DNA of 64,000 nt, taken from the NCBI RefSeq assembly GCF_030272615.1, contig NC_081407.1:103895897-103959896 (forward strand). The letters are read 5' to 3'. The stretch comes from Cryptomeria japonica. Its lineage: Eukaryota; Streptophyta; Pinopsida; Cupressales; Cupressaceae. Positions 11,801-23,800 of this stretch are shown here, in pieces (the stretch's first letter is position 1; each line of letters starts with the position of its first letter). The translations under genes were made by a program, and so were the position numbers. The notes under the pieces were generated by a model. That model had not been told where the DNA came from. It searched no databases and saw only the letters and a program-made list of their open reading frames with translations.

Positions 11801-14800
11801 GGCATAAATGGAAAATGAATGACTTTCTCCACCCACCTAAAGGAGTTTTAACTTGAGATGATGAAGGATCTTGTTGGAATCATCAAATTCGCTCCTGACC
11901 CTCTCTGAAGGTCCAGGGCGAAAAAACTTATTGAAGTCATTCCTGGCCTTGTTTGGTCAAATTGAGATATCAAAGGCATGGTAGAGGATGAAATGAGGGT
12001 GATAAAGTGTCCAGACTTGATTGAAGATGATGAATTGAAGGAGTTTTGCCTAAGAGAAGCAAAGTTGCTCCTGACCCTCACTAAAGGTCCAGGGCGAAAT
12101 TCTTTATATGCACATTTTTGGACCTTTCATGGACTTGAACTTTTATTCATAGTGTGAAACAAGATGAAATCTTCCCTAGCAGAGACATTTCATGATGAAA
12201 AGTGAAGCATTTTGGTCTAGAGGGCAAAATTCGCTCCTGACCCTCTCTGAAGGTCCAGAGCGAAACTTTCAAAAGGCACATTTTCTTGCAAAGACAAAGT
12301 GATTTTTATAATTGGAATAGATGAAAGCAAGTGTGTTTTGCCCGTTGAAGATAATTTGGAGGACTAACAAAAGATGGATAAACTTGAATTTGCAAAATCG
12401 CTCCTAACCCTCTCTGAGGGCCCAGGGCGAAAAACCTAATATCCAACTTTTTTCTCCAAAATTGAGCAAAGCTAAGCCTAGGCACAAGTTAGAAACGGTG
12501 TTTGAAATACCTTGAAGTGGAATGGAGATGCTAAGAGTGCAAATTTTGATGACAATAGGGAAAATCGCTCCTGACCCTTGCCAAGGGTCCAGGGTGAAAT
12601 GTCCAAGAATTCTCACTTCCCTTGTATTTCGAGATGATATTTTTGTTTCCAAGACTCAAAAGGGAGTGAAGAATGATATTCTACGCCTTGAAGGTAATTT
12701 GAAGTTAAGGTCATCAAGAATTTGAGCAAAAGGACTCAAAGTCACTCCTGACCCTCACTGAAGGCCCAAGGCGAAATTTGCAAAACCAACTACTTCCCTT
12801 CAAGATCGCGCTAAGGCAAGGTTGTGCTAAGGTGGAAAGGTCCTCCAAAACGTGATGAACAAGGATTTACCTCCAAAACTTGATGATCCTAGCCTAAATT
12901 GCAAAAGTCACTCCTGACCCTCACTGGAGGCCCAGAGCGAAAATCTTTGAAGCCCCTATTTTGCATTGCAAAAGCAAACCAAGCATGTATGGAATGGATG
13001 AAGGAGATCATCGCTTACCCCACAAGGAGAATTGACAATTAAAAGATGAAGGATTTTGAGCAAAATTAGGAAAATCGCTCCTGGCCCTTGCTGAGGGTCC
13101 AGGGCGAAATTCCCACAAAAGACATTTTTGCCTTCAAGATTTTCGATGAATTTACTCAATTTTGCAAGGAAATTGATCTTGGAAATAACGATGAGGGTTC
13201 AACAATCAAATTTAGGTGGATTATAAGCCTAAAATGGAAAATCGCTCCTGACCCTTGGAGAGGGTCCAGTGCGAAATCTACATTTCCACCTATTTTCCTC
13301 ATGCAAAATATCAAAATTTGAAGTGCAACATCTTAACTGGATATCGATTTACCTTCCAGGGGATTTTAGAGTCAAGATGCGAAGTTTTCAAGGCTAAAAT
13401 TGCAAAATCGCTCCTGACCCTTAGAGAGGGCCCAGGGCGAAATCATCATGAAATTTCATTAAGCCTTGTTTTAAAAAATTAATATCCTCCAAATTGCATT
13501 AGATTGCCAAAATTGCTAATTTTGAGGCATTTGAAAAAATTAAAATTAAATTGGCATTTAATAAAAGACATTTTGGCATTTAATAAATTAATTTTAAGCC
13601 TTAAAAATTGAACTTCTATCTTGGAGGCATTTAAAATTAAATTTTTATTAAATCAAAATTAAATATGGAGCGCTTAAGGTCTTATTTTTATTTATTTTGC
13701 CAAGTCGGCCCCTCCTTTTTGGAATTTTATTTATTTTTTAACCTCTTTTTTGCCAAGTCGGCCTAGAGGGAGCAAAGGATTGAGCGCTCTATATATTGGA
13801 GGTGTTTGTTCACAATTCAAATCATTCAATCATTGCTTCAAGTGTGAATTTGGAAGGCTGATTAAAGGTGCGAAATCTGGTTTGCTTGGAGCGATTTTCT
13901 TTCAAGTGTTGGAAGCTAGAAGGAGGTGGAGTTGATTCTTGTGAAGGCTAAAGGAGACGCATTTTATTCAAGGGAGAGCTTTGATCTACATTTTGCCTAG
14001 CGAAATTCACCTATTTTTGCATCATTTCTTAGAATTAGTACTCAAGAGGAGGTATGGCGAAATCATCTTGACACCATTGTTGAAGATTTGAATTTTGAAC
14101 TTTGTTTTGAAAATTCTAAGTTTGGCGTAATTAATTAGGAAATGATAACTCAAGATTTATCATAAGGTTTCCTAATTAAAATCTTAAATCTTCCTTTCTA
14201 CCCTATATTTCTATGCTTCAAGATATATTACTAATTATGAAAAGTTGTGTAGGTGTCAAGATGGCGACTCCAAAGGCAGGAGCATCTACTAGTCGTCCAG
14301 CTCTCGTGAAGGAAGATCAGAAGAACGAAGAATTGGAGACCAGGATCATGTCCAAATGGAGCAATATCGGAGATACCAACTTGGGAAACTTCAGTGTGAA
14401 GAAGTTTCGAGAGGTCCCCTACATTGGCAAACCATCACCTGTCGCAAAGAAGATAATTGAAAGTGGCATCATCAAGGCGGTCGGTTTCCCTCCAGCAGTC
14501 CAGTGTCATGAGCTGATGATCGAGTGTGCCCGCCATTATGACTCACAATTGAGATCAATCGTATGCAAGGAAGGAAACACTTTGGCTTACCTTTCAGAGG
14601 AGGCTATATGTGAGGCTCTCCATCTTCCAGAGCATAAAGATATGATTTACAAAAGTCTAGAAGGAGCCAGGTCAATATATGAAGATGATCCCGACACTTG
14701 CTTGAATCTCATCAATAAGAATTGGTTGCTCAAAAGTCGTCCTCGCCTGAGCAAGATTCCCAACACACCACATAGGATCGACTTCCAAGAGGAGTACAGA

Positions 14801-17800
14801 GATTTGATAACTTTGCTCAATCAAGCTACAGGGGCTCCTCAAGCCTTCTACTTCGAAAAGTGGATGTTCTTCTTCATCCAAGTGATAGTCCAAGGAAAAG
14901 GAACGATTCATTGGGCTAGAATTATTAGCCATTGTCTGGATGTGCAGTTGAGAAGGTTAAGACCTACTAAATCATTCCACATGAGCTCATATGTCATATA
15001 TGCCCTAATCTGGAGTTTCGAATATGCTGGGCTACCTCATAGAGGAGTGATCGGAAGAGGACCCGGAGAGGTGAGAGTTTGTGACTCTTATGTTCATTTG
15101 CATCATCCTCCTAGAGGTGACTACAAGTTAGTCAATGACACCTTCACGATGAATATCACTAGAATATTGCAAGGTGGGATTCATAATCGACTATCTCTGG
15201 AGGCACAAGAACTTGTGAAGAAGTATGGTGCATGGTTCATCCAGTTTCAAAAGTTTACATATATCAGAGCTCATGGGTGTCCTTCACCTCCCTACATGTT
15301 ACCGAGGTATCCGACAGACAGGATAGAGCTACTTGAGGTGACCAGACAGTTGGCAGCGTATGCAAAGGCATCCAGACACAAGCATGGAATTGGAGTTCCC
15401 GTGCCCATCATATTGGGGAATACAGTTGAGGTATGTCCTAATACTCAAGCCTTGGATGATGCAGAGAAGGAATTGGCTTTATATTCATTCACATTCTTTG
15501 CCTCAAGGGAGAATTTTGATCCTCATGGTTATATGGAGGAGACAGTTGGTAAGAAGTACAAACACGAATTTCAGGTAGAGGACTTTTGGATGAATCTCTC
15601 AAGTGATTTAGAAGTTAAAAGAAAGATGCATTCCAGGCTACCCTTAGATCTTATCAGGAAATGCAAAGTTTATAGAGTAGTTGATCGAGCACAGGATAGC
15701 GGTAGACATCTCCAGTCACCTTATGACAGAGAAGACAAAGCAGTGAAGATAGATTGGAATGAACCTGAGGTTTTGGACTTGAGAGCTTTGATGGCTCCAG
15801 TTTTGTCATGTACTCGCAGATGGGTGGATGTACAACATCAAAAGCTAAGAGAGCAGAACATAACAATGACTTTTACTTTGGAGGAAAGACTAGAAGAAGG
15901 AGGAGTGAGCGTAAGTGAAGACAATTCTCATCCTAGAGGCGCAAAGAGGAAAGAAAGACCTGAGAAAAGAGAACCCTCCAAGAAGAAGCAAGAGGCCAAT
16001 CGAGATCGCTCATCAGGCACATCTTCTCGACATGGAAAGAAAGCAAGTCAAGTTGAAGGACAAGAAAAGACGGTGCCTGAGGTTGATGAATCTATGGAGT
16101 CCATGGTACAGAATGATAAGCCTAAAAAGGGGCAGACATCTCAGCATTCATCAAGTCAATCTCCCCAAGTTGATGAGCTACATGAAGAGAAGAATGATGA
16201 TGAAGCGACATCTCCTCTCCGAGAAGATGAACCATTGCCTAAAGAAATACAAGTAAGAGAGACGAGATCTGCCATTCCGGATTGGTTAAAGGAGAGACTG
16301 ACAAGGGTGATTGTGATTGAAGATGAAGAAGGAGTAATTGACTTAGAGAGCCTTATAGGAAATTCTCAAGAAGTAACGGAGAAGAAGAAGGCCACCAAGA
16401 TGTCCAAGGTGATCAGAGATGAGACAGGATCCAGGAAATTGCAGATAGCTACACCAGTAGTGGACAAGTATGAAGGTGAAATTCTTGCAGAAGAGTATGA
16501 TGTAGAAACATTTGAGCTTGGTCCGCTCACTACTGAGGCAATGGATGAGGCAACCGATTCATTTGAAGCACTTAAGGGAAAACTTAAAGAAGAAATGGAA
16601 AAGAATAGGAAGCTTGAGAGAGAGGTCGATGCTTGGAGAGGTTACTTTAGCCATCTCAATCAGCCCTTGGGACGTCAGGATCCAGCAGTATCTCTTGTGC
16701 AAGCACTTCCCCTTGAATCAGTTGGCGAGGCAGAAAGAGTCAAGAGCTTGGTTCAGCTTATGAGCTCTTGGATTGACAAATCCCACACAGTAGCTGTTGA
16801 ATTTACAACAAGAATGATGAAAACAATCCACCGAGCTATCCAGGTCCTTGAGATCGTCCACAATCTAATGATAACTGTAGCCGCTTTCGCTCACACTAGA
16901 GATGTTATCATTCCTGTTCTGCAAGTAATCAGGCAAACACCAAGGAAGATCCTAGCACAAGAAAAGATAATGGATGGAGGAGCTCATAACCTACTTCTGT
17001 GGTCAACTCTACTCCAGATGAAAGAGGTTCTTTTCGAGGACATCAGCACCAAATGCAATCAAGTTGAAGGCATCATCCATCCAATTCAAGATAAGGTGTT
17101 TGAAGTGTTGTGTACCATTTTTGGCAAACGAATCGAAGTTGAGACGGATGTAGACCTCCAAGAGTTGGAAGAGAGAGTCAAGGTCATCTTTTGCAAAGAT
17201 GACAATGTCATCACAGATGAGCAATGGGATCTAATGTTCACTACTATGCTCCTGATTGAGAAGATCAAAGAACTCGAACCTGGATGGGAAGCTGCTCTTC
17301 TCACTACCTTTGATCAGGTTATCCACTTGGAGGAACGCATGAAGAATCTTCCTGAGATTCCCATTGTTGAAGTTGAAGGAATTGTGTCCAGATTCGTTGC
17401 ATATGCTAAGAAAGAACATTGGAAAGGGAACAAGGTTCTAGAAGAAAGGTTGTTATAGAATGATGTGGCATCTTAATTATCATTGGTCTATGTTTCCTCG
17501 ACTTCTGTGCCAATTAAATATTTGGCTATGCATTTAATAATGTTCATCTAAAAGGGGAACTTTTTGTAACAAACCCTAATTAGGGTTTAGGTGTCAGAAT
17601 CTCAGCCGTTGATCTTCTTTTGATCTGGACCGTTCATTGTAATTGAGGATGCAATATATATCCTCACTCATTTTCATTTTGTCATTAGAAATTAGATGTG
17701 AAGGAGATAGATAATAGTTAGAGCTTTGGAGAGAAAAAAGTTATTTTGTAGCAAGATTGAGTAGTGAAGAAAGAATTTCGAACAATTGTTGTCTATTTTG

Positions 17801-20800
17801 GCTTTGAGATCAATAAAATATTGAAGTTATGGTGTTTTATTGCAATTCTTGTGGCTATTTTCATGGTTGTTTACTTTCTTGAATCATTCTCAGTCGAAGT
17901 AGTATTTAAGTTCGAAGGACTAAGTGTTGCGCTTGATCTTTGGTGAGATTCACGTTCCAAACCACTAGCTTCTTACTGATTGTAAGAACGCCTTGTGTGG
18001 TCAACTAGAGATATTTAGATTGCTTGAACCTTCAATCATTATTGAACTATTGGTATGTATCTTTATGGTAGTATCTATAATTCTTGATGATTTGAAAATC
18101 ACTAATCACCTTAGAAGATCGCATCAATTCCAGTAAAGTTGTAATTCCTTGGCAGTACTGAAATTGGTAGAATCTTACCAAGTCTAGCCTACATTGAGTC
18201 ACTCTTAGGATTAGATTAGAATTCATCTCTTGCAAACCCTATCTTTTGATCTTTTTTTGAGAATTTGTTAGTATTAGGAAAATTCATGTTCCTGCAGTCA
18301 AGTAAGAGTAACACAGACCAGCTTTCAAAGTGCGTAAGACCCCTTGAAGAAACAGCATTCACAACAACCATTGGTGCTTATCCACACGTAGAGATCCTAC
18401 AGCGAAGAACCTTGAAGTCACCCTAATTGATCCTTTTGCGATATCTTCAGCATTCAAAGGCTTTATTCAAGAGAGGATAAGGTACCTTTAGGTATTTTAT
18501 TCTGTGTTTGATAGTGTACAAAATACACGTCAACAATACCCAAGACAACATTAGTGTCAGCCAAATCAATCACATAAAAATCATCTGTAACAGTGTAAAT
18601 GCCAAGAGTAATATTTAATTTAGGAACTTTATGAGTACTAGATAAATTAGTTCCACCTGCTACTCTACCATCAAATCCCTCATGTTTTTCAGTCTGTAAA
18701 CCACGTCTTTCCACAAGTGTTGCATCTATAAAATTATGAGTAGAACCACTATCAAGCATAACGATTACACGCTGTGCATTCAAAACTCCTCTAACTCTGA
18801 AAATATTATAATGTGGAGTTCCTGTCATGGATGCTATTACTCCTTCTCCTTGTTTGGTCCCTATTTTTGACTCTGTGTTCTGTGATGCTCGTTCTATGTT
18901 AGGATCAACATTCTCTTCATCCTCACTATCAGACATAACCTCGATATAATGAATTTTTCCCTTCCCTAAACATCTATGTCCAGGCTGCCATGCTTCCCTA
19001 CAACTGAAACATAGTTTTTTTCTTCTAAGCTCTTCCCTCTCCTCTTTATCTAACCTGTTTTTAGGGAAATTATCTTTATTGAAAGGTTGTTTGTCTTTTT
19101 CTGGTTTAGGAGGTGGTCCTTTATTAAAAACCTTTCCTTTTGAAGATGGTTCTAATTCTCTTGCTCTTTTGACAGCGGTTTGTAAGGTCAAAGGGTTGAA
19201 GGACTTAACCCAACCTTTGAGGGAATCAGACAATCCATCTATAAATATTACAATCTTGTGTCTTTCTGAAATTTCAGTAACTAAGACAACAAATTTTTCA
19301 AATTCAGAAATATATTGTTCAACAATTCCAGTTTGCTTAAGCTGAGTCAAATCCTTAAGATGTAATTCAGGATCTTTAGAATCAAACCTGTCAATAAGTT
19401 TCTCCGTGAACTCAACATAAGTACCTATCAAATTATGACCCAAGGTTATTTGTCCATGATGCCACCATTCATGTGCTACATTGTCAAGATGTAACGCAGC
19501 ATATTTAATTGCCTCCTCTTCCAACATAGGGTTTAATTGGAAGTATGTGTCTAATTTTTGCACCCAAGCCCTAGCAGTTGTCTTACCAGATCCATCAAAA
19601 TAAGGAATGGACATTTTTCCAATTTTCCTTTGCAATTCACTGTTGTTTCCTCGCTGTCCTCTTGGCCTATGTTTCATTCTGACATCTAAATATTCTCTAA
19701 ATGTCATTGTTGATCTGAATTCTTCTCCAAAACCTAACCAATCCTGATGTATTTCTTCCTGAATTTCTCTTATTGTAGGTTTATTTTCCAGTGGCTGGTT
19801 TCTAGCAGTAAATGTAGGCATAAATGGTCTAGTTGTTCCTGTTCTTTCTGGCTGATTAGTGACTGACTATTCATCTCTTCCCCCATTGTTTCCCCCATTA
19901 TTTTGATGTTGATTATTCTGTCTTCCATTATTTTGGTGCTGATATATATTATTAGCCATAAATTGGGTCATCAAGTTGGTCATTTTGTTAACATTATCTT
20001 GCATATCTTGCTGACTTCTAATTAATGCAGCCAATAGGTCCCTATTGTTATCTGGGTCTCCCATGTTGGTTTCAAAAATAAATTCCTCGTCAGTTTCGGT
20101 GTGGCTATCCTCAAATTCAAACGGAATAGATGAACTAGTCTGAGTTAAGGGTGAGTTTTGAAATCTGTTTTGACGAGCCCTAGTACTTCGGAAATTATAA
20201 TTTCCCTGGTGCATACTCAACTATGCATTAAGTTTTCATGAAATTTCAACACCCTACAGGCTGGTAGGATTCAAAAGCTCTGATACCACTGTAAAATTCC
20301 CTAACCAGACTTTATTTCCATTCAATGGTATAACCAAAATGCAACAGAAGATTGTATAGCCGAATGATAGCAATTAACATCTCATAACATCTTTTTTTTA
20401 ATCGGATTGTTCTATACATTGCACAGAGATTCTAATTCTATTGAATAGCCACTAATATACAAGTATCATCTCAATTCACTGCTATTGGTAGCAATTTATT
20501 CTAACAGAAAACGGAGGAGAGCATTCATTTTATAATGCACCTGGTACTTTGATTGCCAGTTAATCTTCACTTTGTTGTCAGGATGGCTGAGAACGCTAAA
20601 CCATGGGTTTTCCAACTTCCGGTAATAACCCAGGAGGATATTCTTCCAGTCTCGATCACTTCCCAATCTTGGTTTGTTGCTACGTTAAACCCGAACTTCT
20701 GCATCTTCACGGGTGACACGCACGACATATCCTTCTGCAACTCCCACGCGATATCTGCTTCCTCCTAGACGCAATAGCGCCATTACTTCCGCCACGTACT

Positions 20801-23800
20801 ACTGGTATATCCCGACATAGTGAAGGCAAGTTCGCTATACAACCCGATATCGGGTCACAGAGGATTCCACTGCTACGTGAACACGGTTGTGTTACAGATT
20901 ACAAGGTCGTTGTATTAGAGTAAGGGGGTGTTGTACTACTGGTATCTCCCGACGCAGTTCTTGTTTGCAGTCCACGTCTTTCGTATTAAACACCACGGGA
21001 GTAAACACCAACGGAGTCTTCACTCTATCTTCCTGCCAATAATGACGCTTCTATCATACTCTGAAACCAATAGGCCAGTCGAAACTGACGAAAGGCAATT
21101 TTGTCTTCAATGTGTTTTACACAAGCGGATTTCAATTCTTTTCTTTTTCGTCTCCCTAAATTCTCCTGATGCCATCCTTTATTTGCCTAGAGTTGGTTAT
21201 TCCCATAATAGTTAGAGACTAATTACGGTGCTTTTATTAAAATAAAAACTTTATTAACATACTTTCATGTAATATTAATTATTTATATTAATAAATGGAA
21301 AGGTAATATAAAATAATTGATATCATTTAATCTTTTTGGCAATTATTTATTAGGGACATTACACTGTGTTAGGACAACAAAATCCCCTTGCAATTGTCCC
21401 TAACTAGTGTGGATTAGGACCACAATGCTTTGGCCAAAGACTTACAAACTAGGCATTGCATGCCTAAATTTGTTCATTGAAAAGTCATAATCTTTATGAT
21501 ACTGCTGCTAAATAAGCTCTTTGTGTGTGACAGATTATGTTGAGGTCTCCACTCTTCAGGGTAATCCACTCAAACATTTCTTGCCTCAATTTTAAAATTC
21601 TATACTAAAAAAAGTGTGAAAGATCCTCCCTATAGTTGAATGAGAACCAAATCTTGTTTAAATACAATGATTGTTCATTCCAACAAGGTAAAGTGATCAC
21701 GTTGCCAACTATATTTAACAAACACAGGTGTATTCATGATTAAGCATAATTCATCATTGCTTCTAGATTATTCTTATAATGCATCAACAATTATACTCAA
21801 TCCCTGCAACAACCTTTGCATCTTCCTTTGCTTTAGTGTGTATCCTTCATTGTACAAGTGTTTCCATTCTTCTCTACACTTCACATTGATGCATCCTCTT
21901 CCTTAAGCTAAACTCCTTTTTTACATTTTGCGGGACTTGTTGAGTATAGACACACACCATTATTCATGGCACATCATACTAACCCTTTGCATTGGCGCAC
22001 CTAAGATTTTTGGCGCATGCCAATACATTGTAGAAAAATTTTCAAAGTCCTCGGCTCCTTTGTTGAGTCCCTTTTTCTTTGTTCAAGCGCATTTCTCTAC
22101 TTGGTGCTGAAAGGAAGTAAGGTGCGGAAAACGCTTCCTAACACTAATCTAGTGGGGCAGATAGTGCAAATTTTCTTACAAATCTTCTATTACAGAAACA
22201 GAAACACATTCAAAGGTAGATAATAAACATGCATAAAGATAAACACAATGAACACAAGATATATCGTGGGGAAAACCCTTTCGGGTAAAAAACCCCACAC
22301 TCCAAAAGCATTGTACTTTGTATTCTAGTAATCAAATTCTTACAATACAATATCAGCACTCGACTTCTTCAACAGGAGTCAACAACTACAACTACAACCC
22401 ACAAACTGGATTAATTCCGGCAACATAACACTTCACCTACAAAACATTACATTAGTACAACTCTCCAAGGCTACCTTTTATACAAAAATACAACTCAAGA
22501 GGAAGCTTCTAGATGAAGTAGCAAGATGGGGTCGTGCAAAGCATTTGGCCCTATTTTTTGGCCACCAAAAAAAATGCAAATGACATGTGTACATCTCCAA
22601 ATGACTCCCCATTCAAACCTCCTAAGTTAGGCACTCAAAATTTACTATTTGGAGGTATGACAGATGCTCTTACACATCTTACAACCGTCATAACTTACAA
22701 CACTTACAGCTGTAAGAGAATTCGTCATAAATGACTAATTTTAGCTTATTCTCTTACAACTCGTCATAACCCAACTTGGGCACCCACCTTCTCCATGCAA
22801 AAGGTATCTCCTGCCACTTGTCCAATATGTCAGAGAATCTGGCATAGGCTGACACTTGTCAAGATCCTCAAAGTGGGAAGGCTCCACATGTGCAACATGT
22901 GTCATACAGTCATCGCCAAGTAGGATGCCACCAAGCATGTGGCTCCGACTAGATGACTAGACATTTGTAGGCAAATAATAAAAATAATAATAAATAAATA
23001 AATGCAAAATCAATGTTAGGATTTGCAAAGGTTGAGACACCTTAATCCCAACAGGTGCATCTTGTTGCATCATTCATTCCTTTTTGCAATGACACATTGA
23101 TTTCTCCAGGTTCTTGAATTTATGATCCTATAGGATTAGTAAAAAGAACCAACAAGACAATATGCATAGAAGATAAGATTTTGCAATGAGGATTTCCAGT
23201 TGATTAACTTCACTCGATACAAAATTTTCATATGGGAAACAACAGATTCACAATTTTTTGTTATCGTTTGATTCTTGTGTTATCTATTGACACCACCACA
23301 ATATTGTTTCTTATACTTGAGAAGGGAGTTTATTCAATTATGGGCCTGTGTTATTTATCTCAGAATATAAGACAAATAGAAAGAACTGGAATTACTTTTT
23401 ACTGAACCAAAAAAGCAATTGCTGATAAAGTTAAAGATGTAACAACATCAAAAACACAATAGCTGATAAAGTTAAAGACGTTTTAACATACTTTAATATC
23501 AGGTTGATAAGATGTGACTATTTAAAGGTTAAAGTACTCACAAACGACCTACAATTGTAGAGTCCACGAGTTAATCTCTCCTTCATTGAGGATTGCAATT
23601 AGTCTATGCTTTGCTATGTATATTGGCACTTAAAATGTTTTCCATTAAAATCACCATCGCCCTTGCTATTAACGAAAACAGAGTGTAAGAATGTTGAGTA
23701 AATAATTTTATTGGTGGATCAAGAATATAGAATACAACTTTTGTTCCTTCGAAGTGTCTAATCAATGCATGTGCATCTCTCTATGATTCTATGAATATTT

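Larger units (their letters stand above)
10983..18535 (+). mobile_element. Element B: complete 7,553-bp giant LTR-like element nested in gypsy
   Basis: It is bounded by a perfect 5-bp target duplication ATACC (10978-10982 and 18536-18540), and removing it restores the gypsy reading frame (VVLGI-QW). Ends are TGTTGTGACC and ACACGTCAACA, so TG...CA with a 5-bp inverted tip. In order it contains a double hairpin, an array of 13 dyads (11382-13440), an internal TATA box, a leader intron, a 1065-codon ORF, a second TATA box (17655), AATAAA (17812) and a ~700-bp tail. This order fits U3-R-U5. No second LTR, primer site, polypurine tract or pol is present. I infer a solo LTR of extraordinary size, but a non-LTR class of element cannot be excluded. 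Confidence 0.85.
6625..21363 (-). mobile_element. Ty3/gypsy chromovirus, full length, split by element B
   Basis: LTRs lie at 6625-7932 and 20290-21363 in minus orientation, with ends TGTAATGTCCC...TTTTACA. A primer site complementary to initiator tRNA-Met lies one base inside the 5' LTR, and flanks CTATG/CTGTG look like a target duplication with one mutation. Without element B it is about 7.2 kb. Gene order is gag-protease-RT-RNase H-integrase-chromodomain, as in plant chromoviruses. Several stops and one frameshift make it inactive. The LTRs differ at roughly 4-5% of positions by eye over the first 260 bp, so the insertion is old. Confidence 0.92.

Noticed and set aside
11382-13440. CRISPR-like array (conserved dyad repeats with unique spacers)
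   Set aside because: Spacing is ~166 bp with ~133-bp spacers, there are no cas genes, and the context is a plant transposon. The resemblance is only superficial.
14672-14932. Minus-strand ORFs opposite the element B and C genes
   Set aside because: They are antisense shadows of the conserved plus-strand coding regions.
10983-18535. Elements A-C as TIR DNA transposons
   Set aside because: The inverted match at the ends is only 5 bp (TGTTG/CAACA), no transposase is visible, and the TG...CA ends with 5-bp duplications plus an LTR-like 3' tail fit an LTR better. Kept as an alternative.
20277-20288. tRNA gene fragments (GCTCTGATACCA at four places)
   Set aside because: Each is a retrotransposon primer binding site next to an LTR. 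No cloverleaf can be formed.
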